Shown here: piece by piece, positions 1 through 9,369 of the stretch
Layout of the letters: the number at the start of each line of letters is the position of its first letter
How positions within the stretch are numbered: the first letter of the stretch is position 1
Virus record (IMG/VR): IMGVR_UViG_3300009001_000058
Coordinates: 1 to 30,103 of that record
Strand: one strand, 5' to 3'
DNA length: 30,103 nt
Origin: a virus
Made by a program: the position numbers and the translations under genes
The notes under the pieces: model-generated
What the model was told of the DNA's origin: nothing
Seen by the model: the letters and a program-made list of their open reading frames with translations, nothing else
Database searches by the model: none

Positions 1-837
1 GGGATATGTAGTATCGATAAACGATTCCATAGAATCATCATCCATTAGGTATGATACGATTTCCCAACCCAATCGTTCAGTAACATCTTCAGCTTCTTTT
101 TTGAAGGTATTCATATTACCATAGAAAGCGCCCGGCCCATCATCCACAATACCCTTACCACTTGGTGGAATAGAGGATGCTTCATTAATTAGTTCGTTCA
201 TATCAAATGTCTGAAGGAATGACTCCATTACGGACTCTACCTTAGCAATACGACCTGATACCAAGTCATAAATCTTTTGGTCGAACTTTGGATATACTGA
301 TTTAAAGAATTTTACTCGTTTTTGTTCATCCGGTTCAGACATCCCTTTACGAACTTCGGTGCCGGATATACCACGACCCTGTGGTGGTACAATATAAACG
401 TATCCGTTATCCTTCATTGGAAGTGAAGTATCACCCTTATATGGTTGGAAGTATCTTCCTTTACCCATACCCAATCTACCAGCATCTTTCTCACCAACTA
501 CCGTTACAAACGCAGTTGTGTCCTCATCAAACTTACCAAGGATTTCTTTTGGTGCGTATGGATTCTTTACTTGATAGATTTTATTTTTTGGGATACCAAA
601 CATCGTGTTCATAATCTGAACTTTTTCCTTGAAACGGAATGGTGACTTTGGTAATTCTACTTTATCCGATGTTCCAATGTAAACATTGTCTTTACCAAAT
701 TTCTTCACCAAATGTTGGTATACTGCGTTATGACCCGAATGGAATGGATGAAACCTTCCTACATAGGTTACGACTGTTTTTTTGATGTCTTCAGTAAGGA
801 TTGATTCCGTTACCCATTCTTTTATTAATTGTCCCAT
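1..837 (-). CDS. Nucleotidyltransferase (cytidylyltransferase-like fold), cut by the window edge
   Basis: This gene is partial: 279 codons are visible from the ATG at 837 and the frame is still open at base 1. The translation carries the HxGH nucleotide-binding motif of the cytidylyltransferase/NMN-adenylyltransferase superfamily (GRFHPFHSGH, residues 27-36). The second family motif, usually ISST.xR, appears as ISGTEVR at residues 157-163. The family transfers a nucleotidyl group from an NTP to a small phosphorylated substrate; NAD, CoA or a modified nucleotide are possible products, but the substrate cannot be read here. After about residue 200 a second region begins, with VDDGPGAFYGN followed by LGWEIVSYL, which lies outside the core fold. 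The start follows an AAGGA Shine-Dalgarno sequence overlapping the end of the fibre gene, with an 8-base gap. The fold is clear; the specific function is not. Confidence 0.8.
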   Translation of the reverse strand, partial: MGQLIKEWVTESILTEDIKKTVVTYVGRFHPFHSGHNAVYQHLVKKFGKDNVYIGTSDKVELPKSPFRFKEKVQIMNTMFGIPKNKIYQVKNPYAPKEILGKFDEDTTAFVTVVGEKDAGRLGMGKGRYFQPYKGDTSLPMKDNGYVYIVPPQGRGISGTEVRKGMSEPDEQKRVKFFKSVYPKFDQKIYDLVSGRIAKVESVMESFLQTFDMNELINEASSIPPSGKGIVDDGPGAFYGNMNTFKKEAEDVTERLGWEIVSYLMDDDSMESFIDTTYP

Positions 838-845
838 AATAATAA

Positions 846-3800
846 TTATCCTTGACTCTGACTTAACTGAAGTTTTAATTGATTTACTTCATCAGAAAGT
901 TCTTGTATTGCTTTAATCATTGGTGAGATTAACTCGGTGTATCGTAGTCCCATTGATGAGCCAGTTGTAATTCCAGCAAAGTCTAATGTGGTTTTACCCA
1001 CACTTGACAAGGATGAACTTAACTCTTGTGCTACCAATCCATAGTGAGTTCTTGAACCCGTTTTATAAGATAATATACTTCCCGATGAATCAATTTCAGC
1101 AGGTATATTGTTAAATTTATAACTTACAGGTCGTAATGAATTGACAAAACTTAAACCTAAATCTGAATCTGAAATATTTGATTTTAAATTTCTATCCGAT
1201 GTTATAATAGTACCATTTGTTGCATATATGTCATCAAAATAATAAGTCGAATTACCCAAATCATATGTGTTGTTTGTAAATGGTATTACATTACCAACCG
1301 TCATATTATTATTTCTTGATGAATATAAAACTTGCCAAGCAAAGAATCCTCGGGAAAAAGAAATTGTTGTTGAACTTGGAACAGTCCATACTTTGTTGGT
1401 ATATGTGTATGGACCTATGGTCACACTTGAATCATCATATTCACGAGAATAAAATCCCGATACGGTGTTGATGTACGACCTAAACAAAGTCGAACTTCCT
1501 TTAGGGTCGGTATATACGAGATTACCATTATAATCAAATTGTTGTTTACCCGTACCACTACCAACAGTAGCTCCAAATGCAAATCTAATATTACCCACGG
1601 CACATTCAATGGTGACTTGCATTCCGGTATTACCCGTAGTATAACCAGCAGTTTCACCATATGCAAATGGATGGATAATTGCTCCAATCGGATAGGTTGG
1701 TGCGGTTGAAAGTCTAATGAACGATGCACCCGTTTTTGTATTGTCTAATTTACTTTCAAGGCCAGATAAATCAAGATACGAATAAACCTTTCCATCAGAA
1801 CCACTATATGTTCCAACGTAACTTGTCATATTTGGACTACCACCACCAGCAGTTATACCCGTATAGGTGTATGTAAATGAATCTGCACGTGCTGTATCTT
1901 CAAGTATTGTTCTATTAGCACTTACACTTCCAGATTCATCAATCGTAAAATTAGGAGTATATACTTGAATATTACTACCAGTAATCATTGCAGCGGAGGC
2001 TGTAATGTGTCCGTTTGATTTTAGAATCAATAAATCATTAGATGAATTGATTTGAGTTTCTGAAACTTCAAATCCACCAATACTTGCAGATACAAACTTA
2101 GCAAAACCATCTGAAGTGATAGATGCTGATGCGTTTGAAAGTGTAGAGGGTGAACCACCAATCGTAGCAGGTGTAGTAAGTTGGTCAACTGCAAGGTCAC
2201 CACGAACCGTCATCGTACCATCTACATATTGTACATAGTTGTCAGTTGTCTTATCACCAAGTAGGATTGCAGAACCTGTTAACTGACCACTATCTCTTAA
2301 AATCAAATTGTTGTTTGAAGATGAGATAGTTGTAGAGTCAATCGAGAATCCACCAATCTCACCAAAGGTTGCGATAATACCACCTTGTAGATATACGTTG
2401 TCAGTAGCAAGACCAAATCCAGGATTAGACCTACCGTGAACCAAATCATTTCCAGCAAGACCACTCAAGTCACCCAATCGTGCTTTTAGTTCAATATCAT
2501 ACAACCCACTGCCAGTTCTCTCAACAATATCCATATACGGAGTTGAGGTGTCGTTTGGATTTGCGTTCAATCTAATGAAACCACTTCCAATCTTACCAGT
2601 AGAAACTACTACCTGACCGACATCGTATGATTGTGATACCGATGCAATATCACCAAGAGATGATGTATTTCCAGTAGTACCACTTCCATATGAACGTGTG
2701 ACATTTAGAACACCACTAAAGTCATTTGAACTTGCAGCGTCCAATCGTGAGGTTGAATGAACTTTAACATATTCCGTACTGAATCCCGTGTCGGTTACTT
2801 TCTTTAGAGTTAGGATTTCGCCATTTGCGAATCCAGTAACATTCTCAACAACAAATGCACTTGATGATGGTGAAATATCCGTAAATATATGTGGAGTTAA
2901 TGTGTTTGACCCCGAAGTATAATTTACATAAAAATCTTCACCGGGAAGAATTTGTTGCCCACCCAAGTCTTCAATTGCAACACCACCATTTATTTGGAAA
3001 ATAGCAGAACCACCAGTCTCTCCAATTTTGTCGGCCGATGCTATGTTTTCACCATTATCAAATAAACTAGCAACGCCCAACGGTAAAGTTCCAAGATATT
3101 CCACATAAACCGTAGTACCATCTGACATTGTTGCTTGAGTTAGTGGGGTAACTGGTTGATAGTTTTCCAGTTTAAATGTAGTATCAAATGCGAATATATC
3201 TTGAGTGTTGGTAAATGAGTTTGTAACTGCCGTGTATGTTGTTGCGATACTCGATGAGTATGAACCACTCAATGTAGTTGAATTAGCAACATACAATTGA
3301 CCGCCAACTGCGTTTACACTTTCTTTCTCAAATGTAGTTGTTGCAAGTGTACCTCTAATTTTTACATTAGCAAACTCAGCAATACCAGTCTCATCGATAA
3401 TCCAACCCTTTGTATCAGAAATATAATCTCTTGTTTTGATTTTACCAGAGGAATTGATTTCTAAATTAGAACTAAAGATTGATGATGTATTTACATTCCA
3501 ACCACCAATAGATGCTGATACAAATCTGGCCAAACCTTCCGAGGAAATAGATGAACTTGCATTTAAATCCGTAGATTGTACACCACCGATTGTTGCTGGA
3601 GTTCTAATATTGTTTGCAGATAAATCTGCGTTGATAATTGCGTCTGCCCCAATTATTAGCTGATTGTTTACGGGGTCTAAATGGAATAACGATGAACTGA
3701 TTTCAATGTTTCCATCCGAACCACTTACGAATTGAGAACTCAATGTACCAATAAAGAACTTGTCAGTTTTAACATCAAGTAAACCACCATTTGCGGTTGT

Positions 3801-5231
3801 AAAGATGAGGTGTCTATCATCATTGTCTCCAACGAATTGCATACCTACACCTTGTAAAACATCGGCGCCCATTTGCAATCCATTACTACCACTATATATA
3901 ATGAATCCACCTGGTCCAATACCCAATGATGCTGAAGTTACACCCTCATACCCAACTGACTTTAAGAAACCACTTGAGTGACCACCCATTTCAAGACCAC
4001 TGCCAATTGCGTTTGCAATAAACAACGAACCTGTTACGATGGATTGGTTACCACCAATATACACGTTACCACCAGGGAACACAACATTCTTAATGATTGT
4101 TTCGGTTTTTGATACTTGACCTTGTTGGTTTAAGAATTGTACCTTTAGGGTCTTTACATCGTTGAGGTGTTCCGTTGGGATTGCAACACGATATGTAAAT
4201 GTTGTATCTTGATTTACTTTTGTATTTCCAACAAATTCAAAATCACCACCCGCGCCTTCGGATTTAATCAAAGTGTTTACCGAAGCAATACGACCCGTTT
4301 CTGGATTAACATTTGTAAGTGTTATATTTGCAAATGATATTTGGTTTTGGGTTGTTACCGTAGAAGCACTTGTAAAATATCTAATGTTTGCTGTTAACGC
4401 GTCACCATCTGAATATTCGTAGGTGTGTACTGACCCATCACTTCTACCATCACTTGATGTGAATGGTGAAGTTAATCTCAAGATTGTAGTTGAGTCTACA
4501 TCTTTAATACTTGCTGTAAATGTTGTTGGTTGTGCTTGTCCTGTCAATCGTGGGAATAGTGTTGAATTACCAACATCTAAATAGATACTTCCGCTAATCA
4601 TCTCGGAGTTGAAGGTGTTACCACTCTGCCACTCCAATGATGTTGTAGTTCCCCAAACCGATTTCTTATACTTTACATTTGCAGAGGTGTCAATCTCTCT
4701 TAATTCACCATTGGATTGTGGTAAGTTATTTACAACTTGAATTGAAGCAGATACACTACCCTTTGGTACAACACTTGATTTAAATACAATTTTTGATGGA
4801 GCCAGTTGTTGAATATCAATAGGAACTTTACGAGTCCATCTAACATTTGGCCTATCTCTAAACTCATCAGGTACATCTCGTGCAGTACCAACAATGATTA
4901 CCTCACCGATGCCCGGCGCTGTATCGTGTCTATCACCACGGCCGGTATAAGTCCAAACTGAAATGATAATGGTGTCATCCGAGTTCTTTATTGTAGAGAA
5001 CTCATAATACATTGGCTTTCCGGCTTGGTCTAAAACCTCAACTTGAATTGGTGTATTTTCTTGTAACCTATCACGATTACCTTTTAGTCTTATCAATGAC
5101 TTACCATCACCAAAGAATTCAGGAAACTCCACAATAGAAAAATACTCCGGAGACATATCCGAAGTATCCTCTATGAATACTCTTAAATTTTTGAGATTTT
5201 CTTTTGCTCTTCTTTTAAGTTCCAATGCCAT
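846..5231 (-). CDS. Tail fibre-like structural protein with C-terminal S74 intramolecular chaperone
   Basis: The protein has 1461 residues rich in Ser, Thr, Gly and Asn, as in phage fibres. The last ~117 residues form a Peptidase_S74 (endosialidase-type) chaperone domain: SDRNLKSNI at 1345-1353, then a conserved RPVSYKF region, a YGLVAQEL segment and a terminal helical stretch. In this family a Ser-Lys dyad cuts just before the Ser once the trimer has folded; S1345 and K1350 have the same five-residue spacing as Ser911/Lys916 of endosialidase. Upstream there are repeated modules with the pattern TPATIGG...SASIGG...SSG at about 540-600 and 1017-1085, and a related one at about 935-990. It starts after a good AGGAG sequence. 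It probably forms a trimeric fibre or other surface appendage used in host recognition. The receptor-binding part cannot be located from sequence alone. Confidence 0.85.
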   Translation of the reverse strand: MALELKRRAKENLKNLRVFIEDTSDMSPEYFSIVEFPEFFGDGKSLIRLKGNRDRLQENTPIQVEVLDQAGKPMYYEFSTIKNSDDTIIISVWTYTGRGDRHDTAPGIGEVIIVGTARDVPDEFRDRPNVRWTRKVPIDIQQLAPSKIVFKSSVVPKGSVSASIQVVNNLPQSNGELREIDTSANVKYKKSVWGTTTSLEWQSGNTFNSEMISGSIYLDVGNSTLFPRLTGQAQPTTFTASIKDVDSTTILRLTSPFTSSDGRSDGSVHTYEYSDGDALTANIRYFTSASTVTTQNQISFANITLTNVNPETGRIASVNTLIKSEGAGGDFEFVGNTKVNQDTTFTYRVAIPTEHLNDVKTLKVQFLNQQGQVSKTETIIKNVVFPGGNVYIGGNQSIVTGSLFIANAIGSGLEMGGHSSGFLKSVGYEGVTSASLGIGPGGFIIYSGSNGLQMGADVLQGVGMQFVGDNDDRHLIFTTANGGLLDVKTDKFFIGTLSSQFVSGSDGNIEISSSLFHLDPVNNQLIIGADAIINADLSANNIRTPATIGGVQSTDLNASSSISSEGLARFVSASIGGWNVNTSSIFSSNLEINSSGKIKTRDYISDTKGWIIDETGIAEFANVKIRGTLATTTFEKESVNAVGGQLYVANSTTLSGSYSSSIATTYTAVTNSFTNTQDIFAFDTTFKLENYQPVTPLTQATMSDGTTVYVEYLGTLPLGVASLFDNGENIASADKIGETGGSAIFQINGGVAIEDLGGQQILPGEDFYVNYTSGSNTLTPHIFTDISPSSSAFVVENVTGFANGEILTLKKVTDTGFSTEYVKVHSTSRLDAASSNDFSGVLNVTRSYGSGTTGNTSSLGDIASVSQSYDVGQVVVSTGKIGSGFIRLNANPNDTSTPYMDIVERTGSGLYDIELKARLGDLSGLAGNDLVHGRSNPGFGLATDNVYLQGGIIATFGEIGGFSIDSTTISSSNNNLILRDSGQLTGSAILLGDKTTDNYVQYVDGTMTVRGDLAVDQLTTPATIGGSPSTLSNASASITSDGFAKFVSASIGGFEVSETQINSSNDLLILKSNGHITASAAMITGSNIQVYTPNFTIDESGSVSANRTILEDTARADSFTYTYTGITAGGGSPNMTSYVGTYSGSDGKVYSYLDLSGLESKLDNTKTGASFIRLSTAPTYPIGAIIHPFAYGETAGYTTGNTGMQVTIECAVGNIRFAFGATVGSGTGKQQFDYNGNLVYTDPKGSSTLFRSYINTVSGFYSREYDDSSVTIGPYTYTNKVWTVPSSTTISFSRGFFAWQVLYSSRNNNMTVGNVIPFTNNTYDLGNSTYYFDDIYATNGTIITSDRNLKSNISDSDLGLSFVNSLRPVSYKFNNIPAEIDSSGSILSYKTGSRTHYGLVAQELSSSLSSVGKTTLDFAGITTGSSMGLRYTELISPMIKAIQELSDEVNQLKLQLSQSQG

Positions 5232-5251
5232 TAATGGACTCCTGCCGTTTC

Positions 5252-8200
5252 TTATAAATATGATACTTTAGAGAACCCACGAACTTTATTAATATCAATT
5301 ATTTGGTCGACCATATCTCTGGTCTTGTCAATATGTGATATTGTAATGATAAAGTCAAACTGCGTCTTTAAGTAATCAAATAATAAATATAAAGAATTAA
5401 AGTTATCCGTGTCAAGCGAACCAAACCCCTCATCGATTGCGATAAAGTTTGGCCGTGGTAGATTGGATACATTAATCAATGCCGTTCTGATTGCAATTGA
5501 TGAGATGAACTTCTCCATACCACTTGTGAGTTCCAATGGCCAGAATTCATCATCACCATATGCAATGTATGAATTAATGTTTTTACCATCAGTATTCAAC
5601 ATAATTTGGAAATCTACAATTGGAGAAAGGATGTTGTTAATCTCAACTTCCAATCGTGGGAGGACATCTGAAATTAAATTGTATGGGATGCCATCACGTT
5701 TTACACATTTAAGATAATGTTCGTATCCATCAAATTTGATTTCCATATCTTGGAGTTTATCAATCATTCGATTTACACTATCAATAGTGTTTTCAGCTAA
5801 TTTGATATCAGAATTAATATTCATAATATCATCAGTCACTCTATCAATGTCTTCACGAATTTGTTCTCGTGTGACTTTAAAAGATTTTATCTTTTCGTGT
5901 ACTTTTGCATTATGGCTTACGGCTTGTTCTTGGTCTTTTGCTTTTTGGATTTTATCCTCAAGTGACTTGATTTCCAAATCCATATCCTTTACCAACGAAA
6001 CACAATAGTCGTATGACTTACTTGCTGATAACCACTCCTTATCCAATGATGAATGTCTACTTGAAAGGTCTTCGTATTCTTTCAACTCTTTAGTTACATT
6101 CAACGTGTCACGTTCACTCATTACACTCAATCGTTCTGAAACAATTGATGTGTATGTTTTACCCAATCTATTAATTTCATCTTCAAGGGTTTGTGCTTGC
6201 TTTGCGAATGGTGTATTTTTATTCTGAATACAATGACTACAAGTATCATCAAATGTCAATGACCCAATACCATCCAAGTGTTTCTTTGCGTGAATTATTT
6301 CAGATTCCAATTTATCTAACTCAACACCAAACTCTTTGAACTTTCTATCTAATGAGTTGTATTGATTATTTTTTTCTTGGAGTTCTTTGATATTGTAATT
6401 TTCTAATTTAGATGTGATTGACTTTTGTTCAGTCTCCACATTGTGAACCTCAGCAAGATTTAGAGCACATTCACCATCTTGTAATTTACGTTCTTTTTGT
6501 AAAGATTGTAATTCAACTTCCAAATCAGATACATCTCCCAAATCTTCAACAGGTTTAAGACTACCCATCTCATATTCGATTTTGGTATTAACCACCTCAC
6601 GTTTAGACTCTAACTCCACCTTCCTATCTTGTAGAGTGGTTAATGACCCTGTAATAGATGTTAAGGTATCTTCTGCTGCTGCAAGTTGTGTTGGTAGGTC
6701 TTGGTTCTTATAGTCCTTTAGAAGAGCTGATAGTTCTTTAATCTCCTCACTTGCGATTTGGTAGAGTCCTTCGAAGATATCCATATCCAAGAATTGTGCG
6801 AGCAATTCCTTTCTCTCCTTTTGTGATTTTTCAATGAACCCACTATTGTTTGATTGGGTTGACATTGCTGTAAGGATGAAATCATCATAAGTTCCAACAT
6901 ATTCTCTAATACTTGCGTTTGTCTCTCTACGTTGTTCACCATTAAGGGATTCTACTTGACCATCAACAATACGATAGAAGTTAGTGTCTACCTTTACAGT
7001 TCCTCGTTTAGGCGACTTCTTAGCTACCCTTTCGATGGTGTAATCAATTCCATTCAGTTCAAATGTAAATTTACAATCAAACGACATCTTTGAGTAGTTC
7101 ATTACATCCTCAGCTTTTGAGGTTCTTGAACATTTATCAAAGATACAAAATGATAGAGCATCCCATAGGGTAGACTTCCCACTTGCGTTTGGTGCAAAGA
7201 TTCCATATGCACCTTTCATCTGACTGAAGTCTATGACATTATTAGGACCATACGAGAACATATTTGAGAATTCAAATACCTTTGGTATCCAAGTGGAGTT
7301 TGTAATATTTTTGGGTGTTCCAAGTTTTGCGTTGATATCCTTGTTAATTGACTTAACAACTTCAAGTTGGTCTTCGGTAAGGTGTTCGGTGTCATTTAAA
7401 AACTCCTCAATCAGTTTATTCTGAAAAGCAGTATCACGGACATTCTGAAGAATAATCTTTTCGTGGTCACCACCATCTTTACGAGTAATAACTTTTTGTA
7501 TTGTTAACTCTTGAACCTTACGACCCTTCTTGAGTTCAGCAATAATCTTATTTAAGTCAGATGCTTTTGTATCTTTTACACGAACTCTCATTCGTGGTTT
7601 TTGTGGGATTGGCATACTTGAAACAATCTTGCCATCCTCAATATCCACCGTGACATACCCAAAGTCGTTTGGAATCATCACAAACTTGCTTTTACAAGTC
7701 TCAACATTCCAAACTAAAATTCCGTGTTCTGGATACTTTGCTTCTCCGTGATTCTGAACGATTAGTGACCCCGGATACTTGATAGTCTCTACACCTTGAA
7801 CTTCGTTATTTGGTTTGTGGATATCACCAAGTAGAACCATATCATACCCATCGAAGTTTCCTACATTGATGTTTTTGTTCTCAATAGCAAATCCGTGTTC
7901 AGTCTCAATCTTATCAACTGGTCCGTGGAATAGACCAACCTTCACATCACCTTCAAAATCTCTAGCAGGTGGAAATCCAGGTGACTTGTCCCAAACTGAT
8001 TGATGGACAAATGTAATACCACCAATATTCCAAGCACCAGTATCCTTTAGGTAAATCAATCTTGGGAGTTTCAATGCATTCACGATTGGAGTCAAAGCGT
8101 CTAATCGTGAGGTGTTATTTAGGTTTGCATCGTGGTTACCTGGAATGACAATAGTTGGGAGTAGGTCTGACAATCGAGTGAAAAACTCTTGAGTCAAATC

Positions 8201-8419
8201 TACCACTTCTGGTGACATATCCGTTTTTGCGTGAACAATATCGCCGGCAATAACGATGATGTCATTTTCCTCCATTGTGGACAAAATATACCCATAAAGG
8301 TGGGAAAAGACATCACGATACTCTGCGTGTCTTTTTAAGTTTCTAATGTGAACATCGGCGATGTGGTAAATCTTATTTACTTTGTCTACGCCTATATTAA
8401 TCTTTTTCAGTTTCTTCAT
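5252..8419 (-). CDS. Fused Mre11-Rad50-type recombination nuclease/ATPase (gp47-gp46, SbcD-SbcC) in one chain
   Basis: Residues 1 to about 360 form a calcineurin-like nuclease of the Mre11/SbcD/T4 gp47 type: ADVH (D22, H24), GD (D60), GNHD (N95, H96), FHG (H165) and GDIH (D199, H201). From about residue 380 a Rad50/SbcC/gp46 ATPase begins, with Walker A APNASGKST at 409-417. A long coiled-coil region follows, interrupted by a zinc hook CSHC (C727, C730). The C-terminal ATPase half has the signature region LTSGMEKF and Walker B AIDEG (D996, E997). Such complexes process DNA ends for recombination-dependent replication. In T4 the two subunits are separate genes; here one uninterrupted 1055-codon frame encodes both in the order nuclease then ATPase. 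The start overlaps the primase stop by four bases (ATGA), with only a weak Shine-Dalgarno sequence, implying translational coupling. Confidence 0.93.
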   Translation of the reverse strand: MKKLKKINIGVDKVNKIYHIADVHIRNLKRHAEYRDVFSHLYGYILSTMEENDIIVIAGDIVHAKTDMSPEVVDLTQEFFTRLSDLLPTIVIPGNHDANLNNTSRLDALTPIVNALKLPRLIYLKDTGAWNIGGITFVHQSVWDKSPGFPPARDFEGDVKVGLFHGPVDKIETEHGFAIENKNINVGNFDGYDMVLLGDIHKPNNEVQGVETIKYPGSLIVQNHGEAKYPEHGILVWNVETCKSKFVMIPNDFGYVTVDIEDGKIVSSMPIPQKPRMRVRVKDTKASDLNKIIAELKKGRKVQELTIQKVITRKDGGDHEKIILQNVRDTAFQNKLIEEFLNDTEHLTEDQLEVVKSINKDINAKLGTPKNITNSTWIPKVFEFSNMFSYGPNNVIDFSQMKGAYGIFAPNASGKSTLWDALSFCIFDKCSRTSKAEDVMNYSKMSFDCKFTFELNGIDYTIERVAKKSPKRGTVKVDTNFYRIVDGQVESLNGEQRRETNASIREYVGTYDDFILTAMSTQSNNSGFIEKSQKERKELLAQFLDMDIFEGLYQIASEEIKELSALLKDYKNQDLPTQLAAAEDTLTSITGSLTTLQDRKVELESKREVVNTKIEYEMGSLKPVEDLGDVSDLEVELQSLQKERKLQDGECALNLAEVHNVETEQKSITSKLENYNIKELQEKNNQYNSLDRKFKEFGVELDKLESEIIHAKKHLDGIGSLTFDDTCSHCIQNKNTPFAKQAQTLEDEINRLGKTYTSIVSERLSVMSERDTLNVTKELKEYEDLSSRHSSLDKEWLSASKSYDYCVSLVKDMDLEIKSLEDKIQKAKDQEQAVSHNAKVHEKIKSFKVTREQIREDIDRVTDDIMNINSDIKLAENTIDSVNRMIDKLQDMEIKFDGYEHYLKCVKRDGIPYNLISDVLPRLEVEINNILSPIVDFQIMLNTDGKNINSYIAYGDDEFWPLELTSGMEKFISSIAIRTALINVSNLPRPNFIAIDEGFGSLDTDNFNSLYLLFDYLKTQFDFIITISHIDKTRDMVDQIIDINKVRGFSKVSYL

Positions 8420-9351
8420 ACTTTAAATAGTTGATACTCCATCAACGTGCGTAAGTCAAGCGTTGGTGTATCATATATCTTTTTGTTTATACGTTCGTAA
8501 CCCATCTCTGAAGGGTCTTCATCACCCAAATCAACGAGATGTGTCTCAATTCCATACGACATAAACTTCTTCGCTAGCCCCAAAGCATTCTTTAGAGCAT
8601 CCGAATCTAAACAAATATACAACTTTTTTACGGAATTTCCAATTATCTTTTTTTCTAATTCAGATTGGATTGATTTTCCAAATAATGGAACTGCGTTTCT
8701 TCTAATTGCGATTGCATCAAATGCGCCCTCACACAATATAATAGGAGTGTCCCAATTAACCAATAAATCAAACCCAACAATATCTTTGGATACCTTTGGG
8801 TTTTTGTGTTTAAACTTTGTATCATAAAACGACCTCCCTACAAAGAAGTTTAACTTACCTCGTTCATCATACGATGGTATAATAATTTTATCCCTATACT
8901 CACCTTCCTCACAATAACCAATATTGTATTTAACAATATCCTCAACACGAAGGCCTCTATTTAATAAATAGTTCAGAGCGTGTTTCCACTTGATTGAGTT
9001 GGATTTCTGATAAAGTGGTTTGAATTCTTTTGGAAGTTCAACTTGGTCGTTAGCTTGGTCGTTAGCTTGGTCGTAACTATAACGATTTACTCTACTGAAG
9101 ATTGCATTATACTCATCCCAAGTCGACTTGGATACACGAAGTTTTTTGAATAATGATTTGATGGTTCTACCCTTCTCATCCGAAATCCAACAATGCCAAG
9201 GGTTGTTTCCTTTAGAATTAATTCGTATATTAATCTCTAACTTTGGTTTGTAATGGTCAACGAATGGTGAGTAGAACGCATAATTATCCCCACTTGTTTT
9301 CTTGGATTTTCCAAGAACGGACTCTAATAGTTCAAGTAGTCTTTCTTCCAT
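8416..9351 (-). CDS. DnaG-type DNA primase with Toprim domain (gp61-like) and degenerate zinc site
   Basis: The 311-residue protein resembles phage Toprim primases. The Toprim motifs are CEGAFDA at 207-213 (E208, D212), LDSDA at 248-252 (D249, D251) and DEDPSEMG at 277-284. The N-terminal region, residues 22-70, has the layout of a CHC2 zinc-binding domain (SPF...YKPKLEI...WHCWISDEKGR). Only C54 of the expected four ligands remains: the other positions are S28, V31 and S57. A (DQAN)n linker at about 94-103 is encoded by a 12-base tandem repeat. Its likely role is making RNA primers for lagging-strand synthesis with a helicase that is not in this window. The loss of zinc ligands could mean altered template recognition, or a non-primase Toprim role. 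It lies between the resolvase and the nuclease fusion. No clear Shine-Dalgarno sequence precedes the ATG. Confidence 0.8.
   Translation of the reverse strand: MEERLLELLESVLGKSKKTSGDNYAFYSPFVDHYKPKLEINIRINSKGNNPWHCWISDEKGRTIKSLFKKLRVSKSTWDEYNAIFSRVNRYSYDQANDQANDQVELPKEFKPLYQKSNSIKWKHALNYLLNRGLRVEDIVKYNIGYCEEGEYRDKIIIPSYDERGKLNFFVGRSFYDTKFKHKNPKVSKDIVGFDLLVNWDTPIILCEGAFDAIAIRRNAVPLFGKSIQSELEKKIIGNSVKKLYICLDSDALKNALGLAKKFMSYGIETHLVDLGDEDPSEMGYERINKKIYDTPTLDLRTLMEYQLFKV
9042..9074. repeat. 12-base tandem repeat inside the primase gene
   Basis: About 2.75 copies of CTTGGTCGTTAG (plus strand) encode a DQAN-type repeated linker between the degenerate zinc domain and the Toprim part. Copies are identical, which suggests recent expansion. 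The unit length keeps the frame, so copy number can change without breaking the gene. Confidence 0.9.
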
Positions 9352-9369
9352 AACTACTAATATACGAAA

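Noticed and set aside
5254-5261. TATAAATA (T4 late promoter consensus) on the plus strand
   Set aside because: It points rightward into the antisense of the nuclease-fusion gene; no gene lies downstream on that strand, so it is probably chance.
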